Of a stretch of DNA of 64,000 nucleotides, positions 44,186 through 54,870 are shown piece after piece (the first letter of the stretch is position 1; the number at the start of each line of letters is the position of its first letter). Source of the stretch: Mytilus edulis (Eukaryota > Mollusca > Bivalvia > Mytilida > Mytilidae). The position numbers and the translations under genes were made by a program. The stretch lies in contig NC_092356.1 of the NCBI RefSeq assembly GCF_963676685.1, positions 43,859,601 to 43,923,600 on the forward strand, in the 5' to 3' direction. The notes under the pieces are model-generated. The model did not search any database, was not told the origin of the DNA, and worked only from the letters and a program-made list of their open reading frames with translations.

Positions 44186-44500
44186 CAGGATTATAATTTA
44201 GTACGCCAGACGCGCGTTTCGTCTACATAAGACTCATCAGTGAAGCTCATATCAAAATATTTATTAAGCCAGACAAGTACAACGTTGAAGAGCATTGAGG
44301 GTTCAAAATTCCTAAACGTTGTTCCAAATACAGCTAAGGTAATCTATGCCTGGGATAAGAAAATCCTTATTTTTTTTTAAAAAGTTAGACTACATTTCAT
44401 GTGTCATAAGCATTTTTTCTGGATTCACCTTTATCAGAAACGCTCAAAGTCAAATATCTTAAAGCCAAGGATTTATAAGAACCGAAACAATTGAAGAGAA
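44186..44500 (+). repeat. Dispersed bivalve repeat D
   Basis: CCAGGATTATAATTTAGTACGCCAGACGCG, then GACTCATCAGTGAAGC, GAAGAGCATTGAGG and CAAATACAGCTAAGG, followed by TTTTCTGGATTCACC. Reverse copy at 28205-28400; a decayed one near 47420-47500; the last part also at 40280-40345. Non-coding. Confidence 0.75.
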
Positions 44501-44884
44501 TAAGTGAATTTAAGTGTATCCACAGAGTATCAAGCCTTTTCTAATTTTGCTTTCGCACCCTATAGAGTTCATGCGTTATTCAAAGTTGTATTTGTTACAG
44601 TGATTTGTCGTCTTGATGGATGTACGAGATTTGAATATCAGTTTACCACAGTTGCCTATATATATGTCTGAATCTTTACATTGACCAGCTGGAGCTGTTT
44701 ACATTTACCACATATGTGTGTGATAATGAAATGGAAATTCTGAGTTCAAACAGATTTAGGATTTGAAAATGTTTTCCCAAAGTGTAATTGATTTACCAAA
44801 TCAACATACCCATACATCACATTAAGGAATGTTCCCATATATTACTTTATATATAAATATCTAAAGGACTTATATAAAAAAAAC

Positions 44885-45150
44885 GGAGACGTGATATGAT
44901 TCACAATCAGACAGCAATCCTCCAAAGTCCAAATAAAGTTGTTTTACGCAATTGACGGCAACCGTACAACTTTGTAAAATGAGAAAATCCTATACTGTAT
45001 CGTCGTCTATACCAGGCCCCTACATGAGAATAGGAAAGAAATCAATTGTGATAACCAACGGCCTAATTTATAAAAAATCTTTTTTAAGAAAAACAAATAT
45101 GACAGTCAAGAACCATCAACAACCACTGAACTATATAGGCTTCTGACGTG
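44885..45150 (+). repeat. Dispersed bivalve repeat, variant B-like, diverged
   Basis: GAGACGTGATATGATTCAC, CAGACAGCAATCCTCC, then GTCAAGAACCATCAACAACC and ACTGAACTATATAGGC in the order expected for the repeat at 1850-2130. Old copy; non-coding. Confidence 0.55.
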
Positions 45151-45838
45151 AGATCTCCATGATTTGAATGAAATCGTGGTGAGAGCTAGGAGTGAAATAG
45201 GTCTATCTTTTATGCGATGAATTCTTTATCTTGTTTTGAATATATTTCGTTGCATATTCCTTGTATCTATAGCAGTTGTGAGTTTCTTTTATAAAAAAAT
45301 CTAATTCGGAAGAGATACAGATACGAGCAGATATTAATTGGAAGCAGTGATAACAGATTGATGTCAACCTACATTTGACATTTATAATAAATCATATCAT
45401 AACATAGAATATGTTAGTTTCTTATGATATTTGATAATATTATTAATTCGTATATTTTAACAAATTTGATTCGTTTAGGGATAGTCACATGTTAAACTAT
45501 ATTTTCGAAGGTAGAGAGAAAACGGCGGATAGCAAAACGCATATTGACCGGCAAAAAGCATATTGCACGGTTATTTTTAGAATATCAAAAAACCGATATA
45601 CTTTGTGACGTCATGTAATGAATTTCAGGATATTGTTTAACGTTTTGAAACAAATGATATCTGTGATCGATTATTTGACGAAAAAAAATCTTCAAATACA
45701 TAAGATGTAAAAAAAAAAAAGTAAATGAAATAACAACTAATATGTTGTTGTTGTCAAGGAGACAATTTAATATCTATAAAGTTCCAACAAACCTAAATGA
45801 CGATTTTGATACAAACATGGTCGGAAATTAATAATATA

Positions 45839-45976
45839 ACAAATATAGCCTTTGTATGAGGTCAATACAGGATATATCGACCCAAAAAAGTATATCGACC
45901 TTGGACTTCGTCCTCAGTCAATATACTTCTTTCAGGTCAATATCTTGTATCGACCTCATACAAAGGCTATATTTGT
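45839..45976. repeat. Long hairpin (25-bp perfect outer stem, about 60-bp arms)
   Basis: 45839-45863 (ACAAATATAGCCTTTGTATG...) is the exact reverse complement of 45952-45976. Inward the arms stay imperfectly complementary (AGTATATCGACCTTGGACTTCG against CGTCCTCAGTCAATATACT). It probably forms the right end of a larger element that starts near 45500 and includes TGTGACGTCATG. Confidence 0.85.
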
Positions 45977-46428
45977 ATAATACACCTTCCGCAAAAATAT
46001 ATTATAAACAATATTTTTAAGATTACAAGACAGATAAAACAAGTGATACAAGTACAAGAAGTTGTTACATAATTGTTAAAACAAGTAGCCTCGACAAAAC
46101 TGTAGGTCAAATAATTCTTCCTGTATATAATCAGCAGGTGTTTATATCCCATTTTGAAATATATTCATACATGGACTGACAAAATCTACAATAGAATGCA
46201 TCGTGATATATTAACACAATGCCTATTTTCGCTACTTCATCAGATACAATTGTTTTTTGAAATAATAAATAACCTCATTTTGACTGTCCAAATGCAATTT
46301 ATCAACTACCAAAAAACATCCTCGATCCGTTGCTCGTTAAAGTTAGCGATATAGTATGAATTTTATGTGGATATTGCTTGAAGTGTTGAGCAAACACATT
46401 CACCTCCCGTGTCTCTTTAGTTTACACC

Positions 46429-46666
46429 ATGACTAATTCAACCAAAAACATTAACTGATCTTTACGGGTGCCGTATACGAAAATGCTTACCCTTCCGGAG
46501 CACCTGATTTCACTCGCGGTTTTTAGTGGAGTTCGTGTTGTTTCTTATTTATTATTTATAACTGTTGATGTAAATGTCTTTTGCTTTTGTGAGTTCTTGT
46601 TTACTCCGCGGTTTTGATTGTTTTTGTCTTTTAATGATGAAAAGTTCAGGAATTTATTGACACGCT
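46429..46666 (+). pseudogene. GPCR 5' fragment split by a repeat insertion
   Basis: 46429-46463 (ATGACTAATTCAACC...GATCTTT) matches the first codons of GPCR 2 and 3, with a small frame disruption (in-frame TGA after CATTAAC). The match resumes at 46631 (TTAATGATGAAAAGTTCAGG AATTTATTG) and fades at about 46666. The 167 bp between belong to the dispersed repeat seen at 49935-50450. None of the transmembrane region follows. This is a dead gene remnant. Confidence 0.85.
46464..46630 (+). repeat. Dispersed bivalve repeat C inserted in the GPCR fragment
   Basis: GCTTACCCTTCCGGAGCACC, TGGAGTTCGTGTTGTTTCTT and TTTTTGTCTT match the repeat at 50195-50400, shortened. CTT(T) stands at both borders, a possible short target duplication. 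Confidence 0.75.
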
Positions 46667-48188
46667 ATGCAGTGCTTGTCCACATATGTATCACAAGCCA
46701 AGCAGGTCGGTACTCGGTAAGCTAGTACGACGTAATACAAAATTCAGCTAGTGTTGTAAAATAATCATTTTTCATTACCAATTTTCAATAATTCAGTTCC
46801 TCCTCTATATTGATTATCTTCAAATAACTATATGTATCTATAAGGACCTGTTCATTTATACCATAGTTGTTACTGTTATCGTTTTGCTCCAAATTAATGT
46901 ACATTTATGGTATCTTTACGATTAATTGTCTGGATTGTCTTCCTTGAAAGAATCGGGTTTTCCCTATCGTTCCTTCCAATTCTTTTTGATACGCTATTTG
47001 TAATTAGAAATAGCAGTTTTTTGTTGACAATTTTTTAATGTCGATTTACAGCAGGTGGATTTCATTTTACTGTTTCCGTAAGCTCTATTATATCTATGTT
47101 TAAATCCGCGCACCCTTCTATTTAATGTAATCTATATAATAATCTTGATTTTTTTATTGGTTGACAGCTTATGGGATACTTTTTTACATGATATTTTTTT
47201 CGTTTATATTTAATCATCGCGGGGTTGTTTGCACAATTATCTCTTTTTTACTTTTTCTGTCATTGTATTTGACAACAACTATTTGTCTTTACCATTCCTT
47301 ACGACGCTTGACCATTTGTTCGCCAAGTCATCAAATAAGCTCAGGTGAATAGAAAGTTTTTAAATGTCGAAAATGTATTACAAAAAATAAATGGTAAAAA
47401 AGAGCATATACAATAGTTATCAAAGGTACCTGGTTTATAATTTTAAACGCAAGACGTGCATTCGTTATACACCAAAAACCCACCTAATTGACAAAACCTA
47501 CCCCGTTTAGTAAAAATAAAACAATATTAATGTGAGCTATGCATACGAAGAATGTGGACGGTTAAAGGGAACTAGAAGTATCAGATGGGTAATTAGTAAA
47601 AACACATCTAACAAAGAAATACACTAACGAATGTTTGTACTTGAATCAAATGCTCTTATCTTTGTATCTGTACGCTGTATTCTGTTTGAGATGGAATGGA
47701 CGATTACAATATGGTTCACGTAAGCCCGAAATCATACGAACAAGTACACTTGGCAGCATTCTTGGTCAGAGACTTCTTCGGATCCGTTATCAGCAGGTTT
47801 TTTTTTGTTTTTTTTTTTGTTTTTTTTATCCAAACGTGAAATACAGATTTATTCATGAACCCGATAACTGTTTCGGGAAGACATATTTTCATTCAGGAAA
47901 ATAATACATGATTTGTCATATAAATAGTCCATAAAAACCATATGAGATTAGATAATACATTGTTTTTATTTCCCTCTGATTAGATAAAAATGGTTTTTTA
48001 TTGAAATAATCTAGTTTTGACAATAAAATTTTATTGATCTATATCACAAATAGTTCCTGATTCCCTTCTTCCTAAATACCAGGACATAAATTAATTTAAT
48101 ATCTAGCCTGAGGGATATAAAGCCATGTTTGCATGTTGCATTTGGTGATTAAAAAAGTAATTGTATTTCTTCGCTGGTTGAGTTCAAT
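46667..48188. other. Intergenic region upstream of GPCR 3
   Basis: Mostly non-coding AT-rich DNA. A decayed repeat-D copy lies near 47420-47500 (ACCTGGTTTATAATTTTAAACGC). A T-rich run with interspersed G occupies 47796-47829. No other gene seen. Confidence 0.45.
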
Positions 48189-49184
48189 ATGGCTAATTCA
48201 ACCTTAACTATAAGTGATCTTAATGATGAGAAGTTTCAAAAATTATTGGCGCCTATAGTGTTTCTTGTGATTACATTAACAATAGGAGTTCCTGGTAATC
48301 TAACAGTTCTTGTTATTTACGGAAAGAAATATGCCAAAAGTGTTCACCGAACAATTGTCTGGAATCTAGCAGTGGCTGATCAGGTATTCTGTTCGATTGG
48401 AATACCATTCAACATTGCTCGGATAGTACACTATTATTCATTTGAAGGAGAATGGGCGTGTGTCGTGTTTGTTGTTATGCTGTATTTCCTCTTATTGTAT
48501 TCAACACACCTTTTAGTACTTTTATCTATTCACAGATTTCGGAAGATATGCTTCCCATTGAGACAACAAATTAGTGTGGATAACGTCAACTATTGGGTAA
48601 TTGGTTGCTTTGCCATTGCATTCATCCTATCTGCCCCACATTTTGGGCTGTCGAAATACGAGGAAATTAATGTTGGATATAATCTAACAGGCTACAGCTG
48701 TGCTATATCACTTTCAAACCCATCAATATACTCTACTGCTTTTAGTTATGGTTTCCTCTCCTTGTTCGTATTTTATACCATTGTTTTGATCGTAATATAC
48801 TCGATAATAGGACGGAAATTATACATACAGCATAAGAGAAGACTCGAAAACCATGTCACCAGCTCTACACAGAAGGCTATTTCAAGCAAGATGACCAAAA
48901 TTGCTTTTGCTATATCTATGGTTTTTGCAGTGAGTTATATTCCATTGTTCATACTTCAGATTACAGAGAAAACCATCGACGAGGATAATCTTAACACTTT
49001 CCAGTTTGCAATGTTAAGAATTGGTGAAAGACTCTATGTTGTTAACCACGTGGCAAATCCATTTATATACGGACTATTTGACAAGCGGTTCAAGAAACAC
49101 CTCAAAGGACTTTTAACGTGCAGTTGGCGTCGAAACGAAACTAAAGGAAGCACTAGGGAATCTACGTCCGAAACTACGCTCTGA
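48189..49184 (+). CDS. Class A orphan GPCR 3, intronless
   Basis: 331 residues, closest in sequence to GPCR 2 in TM3-TM6 and to GPCR 1 in TM1 and the tail. NST near the N-terminus, PGN in TM1, LAVAD in TM2, CVVFVVMLYFLLLYSTHLL in TM3 followed by SIHRFRK in place of DRY, NLTGYSC in loop 2, SYIP in TM6 and NPFIYGLFD in TM7. The C-terminal tail (CSWRRNETKGSTREST) is ten residues shorter than in GPCR 1, and Ser/Thr-rich, so potentially phosphorylated. No frame damage. The mixed similarity pattern hints at gene conversion between paralogues. Confidence 0.92.
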   Translation: MANSTLTISDLNDEKFQKLLAPIVFLVITLTIGVPGNLTVLVIYGKKYAKSVHRTIVWNLAVADQVFCSIGIPFNIARIVHYYSFEGEWACVVFVVMLYFLLLYSTHLLVLLSIHRFRKICFPLRQQISVDNVNYWVIGCFAIAFILSAPHFGLSKYEEINVGYNLTGYSCAISLSNPSIYSTAFSYGFLSLFVFYTIVLIVIYSIIGRKLYIQHKRRLENHVTSSTQKAISSKMTKIAFAISMVFAVSYIPLFILQITEKTIDEDNLNTFQFAMLRIGERLYVVNHVANPFIYGLFDKRFKKHLKGLLTCSWRRNETKGSTRESTSETTL

Positions 49185-49934
49185 GCATGTTGAAAATATT
49201 GATCCAGATCAAACGTGTATCAAGTTCATGTTTTGTAACAATATTCATTTTGCATTTAGGGGATAACTTAACCAGTCAAAAGTTGAAATCAAACACATTT
49301 TGCTTAGCTTAACAAAAAAAATCCAATGAAAATCATCTAAAAATGATACTAATGAGCAGTAAGCACAAGATGGACAGAATATTGGACAAAAATCTAAAAA
49401 CAAAAGAAAAACATCAATCAATTTAACTGAAAGAATTAAGATCTAGGCACTCGTATCATGTGTAACTTAGATAGAGATTAAAGGCTTGAGTGGGAAAATA
49501 TGAGGGTGTATCAGATATTTTGAAATGTATAATTTTATTATATTTTTAAAGGTTTATATTTGTGTATTGTTAGGTCAAACTTAAATTGTCGTAATAAAAA
49601 AAAACTTTCCTAAAGCAAAGGGAAAAAAAACCAACACTTTATATGAAATTAAAGAAACTGAGACACCATCCAAAATATTCAATAAAACACAAACGTTGAA
49701 TTTAATTTCTCATGAGATTTTCAACGATGAGGCATATGGAGAGCTTAATGAATTTTAATAAACATTAAGCCTCATGCTTTCCTTTAAAAGTTCAAGTCAA
49801 ACACCACATCTTGTGTGTTGGATGCTAATGTCTGTCAAAAAGGTGATATGATGTATATGTTAACATAATCCCCTTCCCTTTCATGAATATGACCTACCGA
49901 ATTAGACTATTTACCGGATTTGTAATCACATAAG
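49185..49934. other. Intergenic, nothing recognised
   Basis: Non-coding AT-rich DNA after GPCR 3; no repeat or gene identified. Confidence 0.35.
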
Positions 49935-50450
49935 CAACACGACGGGTGGGGTTCGTGTTGTTTATTCTTTAGTTTTCTATGTTGTGTCGTGTGTACTATT
50001 GTTTTTCTGTTTGTCTTTTTTATTTTTAGCCATGGCGTTGTCAGTTTGTTTTAGATTTATGAGTTTGACCGTCCCTTTGGTATCTTTCGTCCCTCTTTTT
50101 TTAACAGCAATAAATTAAACTAGCCATTGATACACCAACCAAACAATAACTATACGTAAATGGAATCTAGAGGCAGCGTACAGTTTTCTGTGGAGCAGGA
50201 TCTGCTTACCCTTCCGGAGCACCTGAGATCACCCCATGTTTTTTGGTGGGGTTCGTGTTGTTTATTTTTTAGTTTTCTATGTTGTGTCGTGTGTGCTGTT
50301 GTTTGTTTGTCTTTTTCATTTTTGGCCATGGCGTTGTCAGTTTGTTTTAGATTTGTGAGTTTGACTGTCCCTTTGGTATCTTTCGTCCCTCTTTTTCTAC
50401 AGTTAAGTATGCATGCCCATGCATACTTAACTCCTTGTCTTCCTTGAATG
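49935..50450 (+). repeat. Dispersed bivalve repeat C, two tandem copies
   Basis: GTGGGGTTCGTGTTGTTTAT through GCCATGGCGTTGTCAG, GAGTTTGACCGTCCC and GGTATCTTTCGTCCCTC occurs at about 49945-50105 and again at 50246-50401, in the same orientation. The second copy has the longer 5' part (GGATCTGCTTACCCTTCCGG). ORFs over this stretch are incidental. Confidence 0.85.
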
Positions 50451-50929
50451 ATCAAAATTATATTTGTTTGGCTTAACTAGGTTTCCTAATGAAAAAAGGT
50501 TATGGATCAGTAATATATAGTCTTTGGTATCACTAGAAAAAAATACATGTCAGAGTTCAGTTTATTCTATTCTTATTTTTTTAATTCCAGTGTATCTTAT
50601 TTTACGTTAAAACTTTTCTTCTCAATAACATTTCTTTGAAAAAGTTTGAACGGGCGTTTTCTCGGGGTCCTTATAAAGAATTTGTATCGGTCCATTTGAT
50701 TAATCATTATGTGACATTTGTTTTAAAGTTGAAACATATTTGTATTTGTTTCGCTGCTTTCTGTTTACTGAAATTCATAAAAACAAATAGATATGTTAAC
50801 TACATGTATATACATATACTTTGAATGAGGTTATTTACATCCACAAATGTATTAATACACCAAACAAATATTTAAATATATATGTATATCCCAAAAATGT
50901 TAAAGAAAAATATGTATGAGAGAGAGAGA
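50451..50929. other. Intergenic, nothing recognised
   Basis: Non-coding, AT-rich. No feature that I can support. Confidence 0.35.
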
Positions 50930-51130
50930 CTAATGATATCAAATCGAAATTAAAACGCATAAGTCGAAAATAAACTGACAACGCCATGGCAAAATAAAAT
51001 AATAATAAAAAAAAAAGACAAATAAAGGAATTCAAAAGTCATAAATCGATTGAGAGAAAACATAGGAAAAACAGAACAAAAACAAACGCCAGCATACATA
51101 GACACGAACTATTTGATAACAATTGCCATA
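50930..51130 (-). repeat. Dispersed bivalve repeat C, reverse, degraded
   Basis: GTCGAAAATAAACTGACAACGCCATGGC then GACAAATAAAGG and ACACGAACTA are the reverse complement of the repeat at 50246-50401. Other reverse pieces lie at 53470-53640 and 57186-57245. Confidence 0.7.
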
Positions 51131-52240
51131 TTCCTGACCTGGCACAGGACATTTAAGAGAAAAAGTTGTGTAGTTAATCGGCTAGCCAAATTTTCCGCTT
51201 ATATGACAATGTTAAAAATATCGCTTAAATAACAACACTACGTGTCAGAAATACCTTTTTCGCAATACTTTTCCAAAAATGTTTCATGACAATTATGGTA
51301 AAGAAGGAAATTCTAAAATCATTTGGACTACTCATTATCCAACCGAACCATAACAGAGCCATCAAAAATGGATACATGAATGTTGGATGTACATGTCAAC
51401 ACAAGATAGAAAAATAACAAGGATTTAAAAACATTTTCAAAAATATATTTAAACACAAAATTATAAAAAAAACAGCATTTTCAATGTCATAACCTGGGTG
51501 CTAGAGACATAGACGTTCCCAAAAGTTTTTACGTCAGAAGAGAAATCGTCGGATGCAACATGCAACAGTTATTATTGTAGAACATTAGTATTTGACGTGT
51601 CGCAAAATAGCGAGTTTTCTGTTTCAAACTCTAATAAGGCGATAAGGTCTTTGATGAACAGTCCTATCATTGGTATTCAAATTACATCTTCTTTTTTGTA
51701 TAAATATACACGTACGACTAATCACCTCTAGTGTCCTTTTTAGACCAAACTGCGAAACAGTGGTGCTAGTTGAGCAAAGTAACGGTGCCATTGTTTCTGA
51801 CATATTTTTTAGCTATGATAATTTCAATCACTTTCAAAGTAAAGACTATTGATTAAAACCGTAGCGGTCACTATCCACGAGTCCTTCTTTGAATGTTCCT
51901 TTGATATCTCTCGAATCTCCTTTACTTTCTAAAGTGTCGAACAGCAAAACGGCGCCCATTTTAATACTAATACATACTTTGGATATCTTTTTTACATATG
52001 CTGCTTTTTTTAAGTACGACTTAGAGAAACAATAGACTACTTAGTGAGTTTGATAGTTTATTGTGTGTCTTGTAATATGTTGAAATTAACAACTGGTTTT
52101 ATTTAAAGAACTGAATATATATTTAATTTACCTCTTGAGTATATCTATCAAAAATGGACAGAAAAACGAAAGCATGCAGGCAATTAAAGTAAATAAACAC
52201 CAACTATTTCAACTGTTTACAATTATTTCCATATCAAATA
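51131..52240. other. Intergenic, nothing recognised
   Basis: Non-coding DNA without an identifiable gene or repeat. Confidence 0.35.
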
Positions 52241-52409
52241 TTATTGTATAGCAATATAATATTTCCCACAGAAAGTAACCAAAAGTTAGCGTGCAATAAA
52301 TTCCAATATTGCACTAGTGCAATAAATCTTCAAAATTCATGACGTCATCAACGATTTTTTAAAGTTTAGAACAATTTTTATTTTCAAATATTATATTGCT
52401 ATACAATAA
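52241..52409. repeat. Inverted repeat with 24-bp perfect arms
   Basis: TTATTGTATAGCAATATAAT... at 52241-52264 is exactly complementary to 52386-52409. The interior contains TTGCACTAGTGCAA, itself a palindrome, and CATGACGTCATC. It directly abuts the next hairpin. Confidence 0.9.
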
Positions 52410-52410
52410 A

Positions 52411-52532
52411 AGGGTTATTGCATGAATATTGGGGAATATATTGCCCTCGTAGAACATATATTGCACTCGCAAGCTCGTGCAATATAATATTCTACTCGGG
52501 ACAATATTCCCCAATATTCATGCAATAACCCT
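52411..52532. repeat. Long hairpin, about 58-bp arms
   Basis: AGGGTTATTGCATGAATATT... starting at 52411 is perfectly complementary for 29 bp to the segment ending at 52532, then with few mismatches almost to the centre (ATTGCACTCGCAAGCTCGTGCAAT). Together with 52241-52409 it makes two adjacent palindromic structures within 292 bp. Confidence 0.9.
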
Positions 52533-53189
52533 ATAATATCGTATTTAAAAGTACAATAATATTTAGATCAAATAACACGGAAAAATTTGAGAATGATAGT
52601 TACACAGTATTGGTTAAAAAAAAAGTCATAAAGGAAGAAATCATATAATATCAATTTCAATAAATAGCCTGTAATATCTTTAATCAGAAAGGGTCAAAAT
52701 AAAAATGTTAAGACTTTGGTTAAAAAAAAAATATCGGTTACAATTGGGAGAGTCATAACATTTAAACCAGGAAGAAGGAAAACCTGTTTAAAAAGATATT
52801 GACAAAGATGTATAGAAATTTAATAACAAATAATCATGTTTACTTTACCTTTAACATCGTTATTATCTTTTACGTTTTCAAAATGTGTCATAAGAAAGGA
52901 GCAGTTACAATTAGTAATATCGGGAAGAACTCCTCTTATTGGCGTGAAAAATTAGTTTCAGTGTGTTATGATGTTTTGAGACAATGCTGCTATGATTGAA
53001 TAAACATGCAGCAGCATCAAAGATTTTCATAATTTAATGTTTTGTGAATACATGTGTACGTTAATTTGCTTAGACTTTAAAGAAAAGAATAATGTAATTC
53101 AGGGTAGGAATTTCGAGAACCATGATTTTACTTCAATGTCAGATGACAAAGGCGTTAGGATATATATTTCCCGAATAAAACAGAATAAA

Positions 53190-53640
53190 ATTGAGAATGA
53201 AAATGGTGAAAGTGTGAAAGAGACAACAACCCGACCATAGACTAGACAACAGCCGAAGGCCAACAATGGGTCTTCAATGTAGCGAGAAACTCCCGCAACC
53301 GGAGCAGTCCTTCAGCTGGCCCTTAAACAAACATGTATAATAGTTCAGTGATAATGGACGTCATACTAAATTCCGAATTATACACAAGAAACTAAATTAA
53401 AAATCAAAAAGTATCTCCAATTGTAAAAAAAGAATTAAAAAAAGACAACAGATACCTAAGCGATATTCAAATTTATAAGTTGAATAAGCTGACAATGCCA
53501 TGACAGAATACCAAAAAAAGAAGACCAACAGACAAATAACAATACAAATAACACAGCATAGAAAAACTACAGCTGAATGATATGAACCAGGGGCTGACAT
53601 CCGGGCCTATGAAAGGATAAGCAGATCCTGCTGCACATGT
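53190..53640. repeat. Composite of dispersed bivalve repeats
   Basis: 53190-53400: GGTGAAAGTGTGAAAGAGAC, CAGCCGAAGGCCAACAATGG, GCAGTCCTTCAGCTGGCCC and TAATGGACGTCATACTAAA. 53470-53640: reverse repeat C (TAAGCTGACAATGCCATG, AGGATAAGCAGATCCTGC). Non-coding; the first family recurs at 39000-39130. Confidence 0.7.
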
Positions 53641-53995
53641 GACACCTAAGTAGGAAAAATGAAATAAAATAGACTTTGCAATTCATAATAAAGAGAAACC
53701 ATTCAAATTTCTAGAATAAATGAGTATACATGTTCGTTAAAAATGATGACTTAAAAAATACAGTCCTTGAAATTCATCTTTTTCAATAAGTTTAGCAATG
53801 ATATAAAAAAAAGCATAATAAATGATCACATGTATATTCAGTTTATATAAAGGTCATTACAATAATATCATCTTATACACATATGAGCCAACATACATAC
53901 AGTAATCATTTAAGACATAGTCATCTTTCTGAGGTAAAGTGTCTTCATATTTAGCAAAGTTAAATCGATTAAACACACACGTTGGTTGATATATA

Positions 53996-54170
53996 AAAAA
54001 GAAGATGTGGTATGATTGCCAATGAGACAACTGTCCACAAGAGACCAAAATGTCACAGACATTAACAACTATAGGTCACCGTACGGCCTTTAACAATGAA
54101 CAAAGCCCATACCGCATAGTCAGCTATAAAAGGCCCCGATAAGACAATGTAAAACAATTTTTAAAACAAA
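53996..54170 (+). repeat. Dispersed bivalve repeat A, well preserved
   Basis: AGATGTGGTATGATTGCCAATG, CAACTGTCCACAAGAGACC, CAACTATAGGTCACCGTACGG, AAAGCCCATACCGCATAG and AAAAGGCCCCGATAAGAC. The longest and cleanest copy of this family in the window. Non-coding. Confidence 0.85.
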
Positions 54171-54870
54171 CCTTATGGCTAATATAACCACATATACACC
54201 CCAATTTTACTACTCTTTGTACAGACAAACCTGTTTACCTTGAAATGTTTTAACATGTTTAAGGTATTGCAGGAACTAGATCATTACATTTTAGATGCAT
54301 TTCAGTATTCATAAAATTCGAGATTTCTTTTTTCGTTGCCACAGAGGATGCCAAAAAACCCATGTGTTTGGAAAAATGTTTAAGATATTCATCTATCTTA
54401 AAAAATGTATTGAAATGTATTCGTATTCATTAATTAGACAATAAATGGACAATATACATCTGAACAGTAGTTGGTGATTTAAACTGTGTAAACGAGTGGA
54501 CCATATCAGCTGAAACTCGGGTTTTTGTTTATTTTGGCACCTTCCGCAGTCTGAAAAAAAGGAATCTTCTATTACATGTAAATGTTCAGTTTTCTGAAGA
54601 AAAATTACAATGCACATATTTCTTTTTTACCTAGTTAATGCCATACTGCAAAAAAACAATTCCAGGTGTACAGGTTTACCTGTTAAATTGTTTGGTGCTA
54701 AATTGTGTGGTGATATTGTTAATTCTTTTCGACAATTAAACGAATACTCGTCATACTTGTAATCCGATTTGGTCTTACGTAAAAGATAATCTTTAAGTTA
54801 AGCGCTCACTTTGTACCTACTTTCGTACAGTTTAAACTATTTCACAATGTGTAATAATGTTTAACATTTG
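54171..54870. other. Region 3' of the minus-strand GPCR
   Basis: Non-coding; nothing recognised. Confidence 0.35.

Larger units (their letters stand above)
44400..46428 (+). repeat. Segmental duplication, copy B (upstream of the GPCR fragment)
   Basis: Colinear with 40261-41645 through four landmarks, but longer because extra repeats were inserted, notably 44885-45150 and the palindromic element ending at 45976. It leads into the 5' end of a receptor gene at 46429. Confidence 0.72.

Noticed and set aside
50150..50455. Overlapping ORFs of about 100 codons on both strands
   Set aside because: They cover dispersed repeat C; the copies elsewhere do not preserve the frame.
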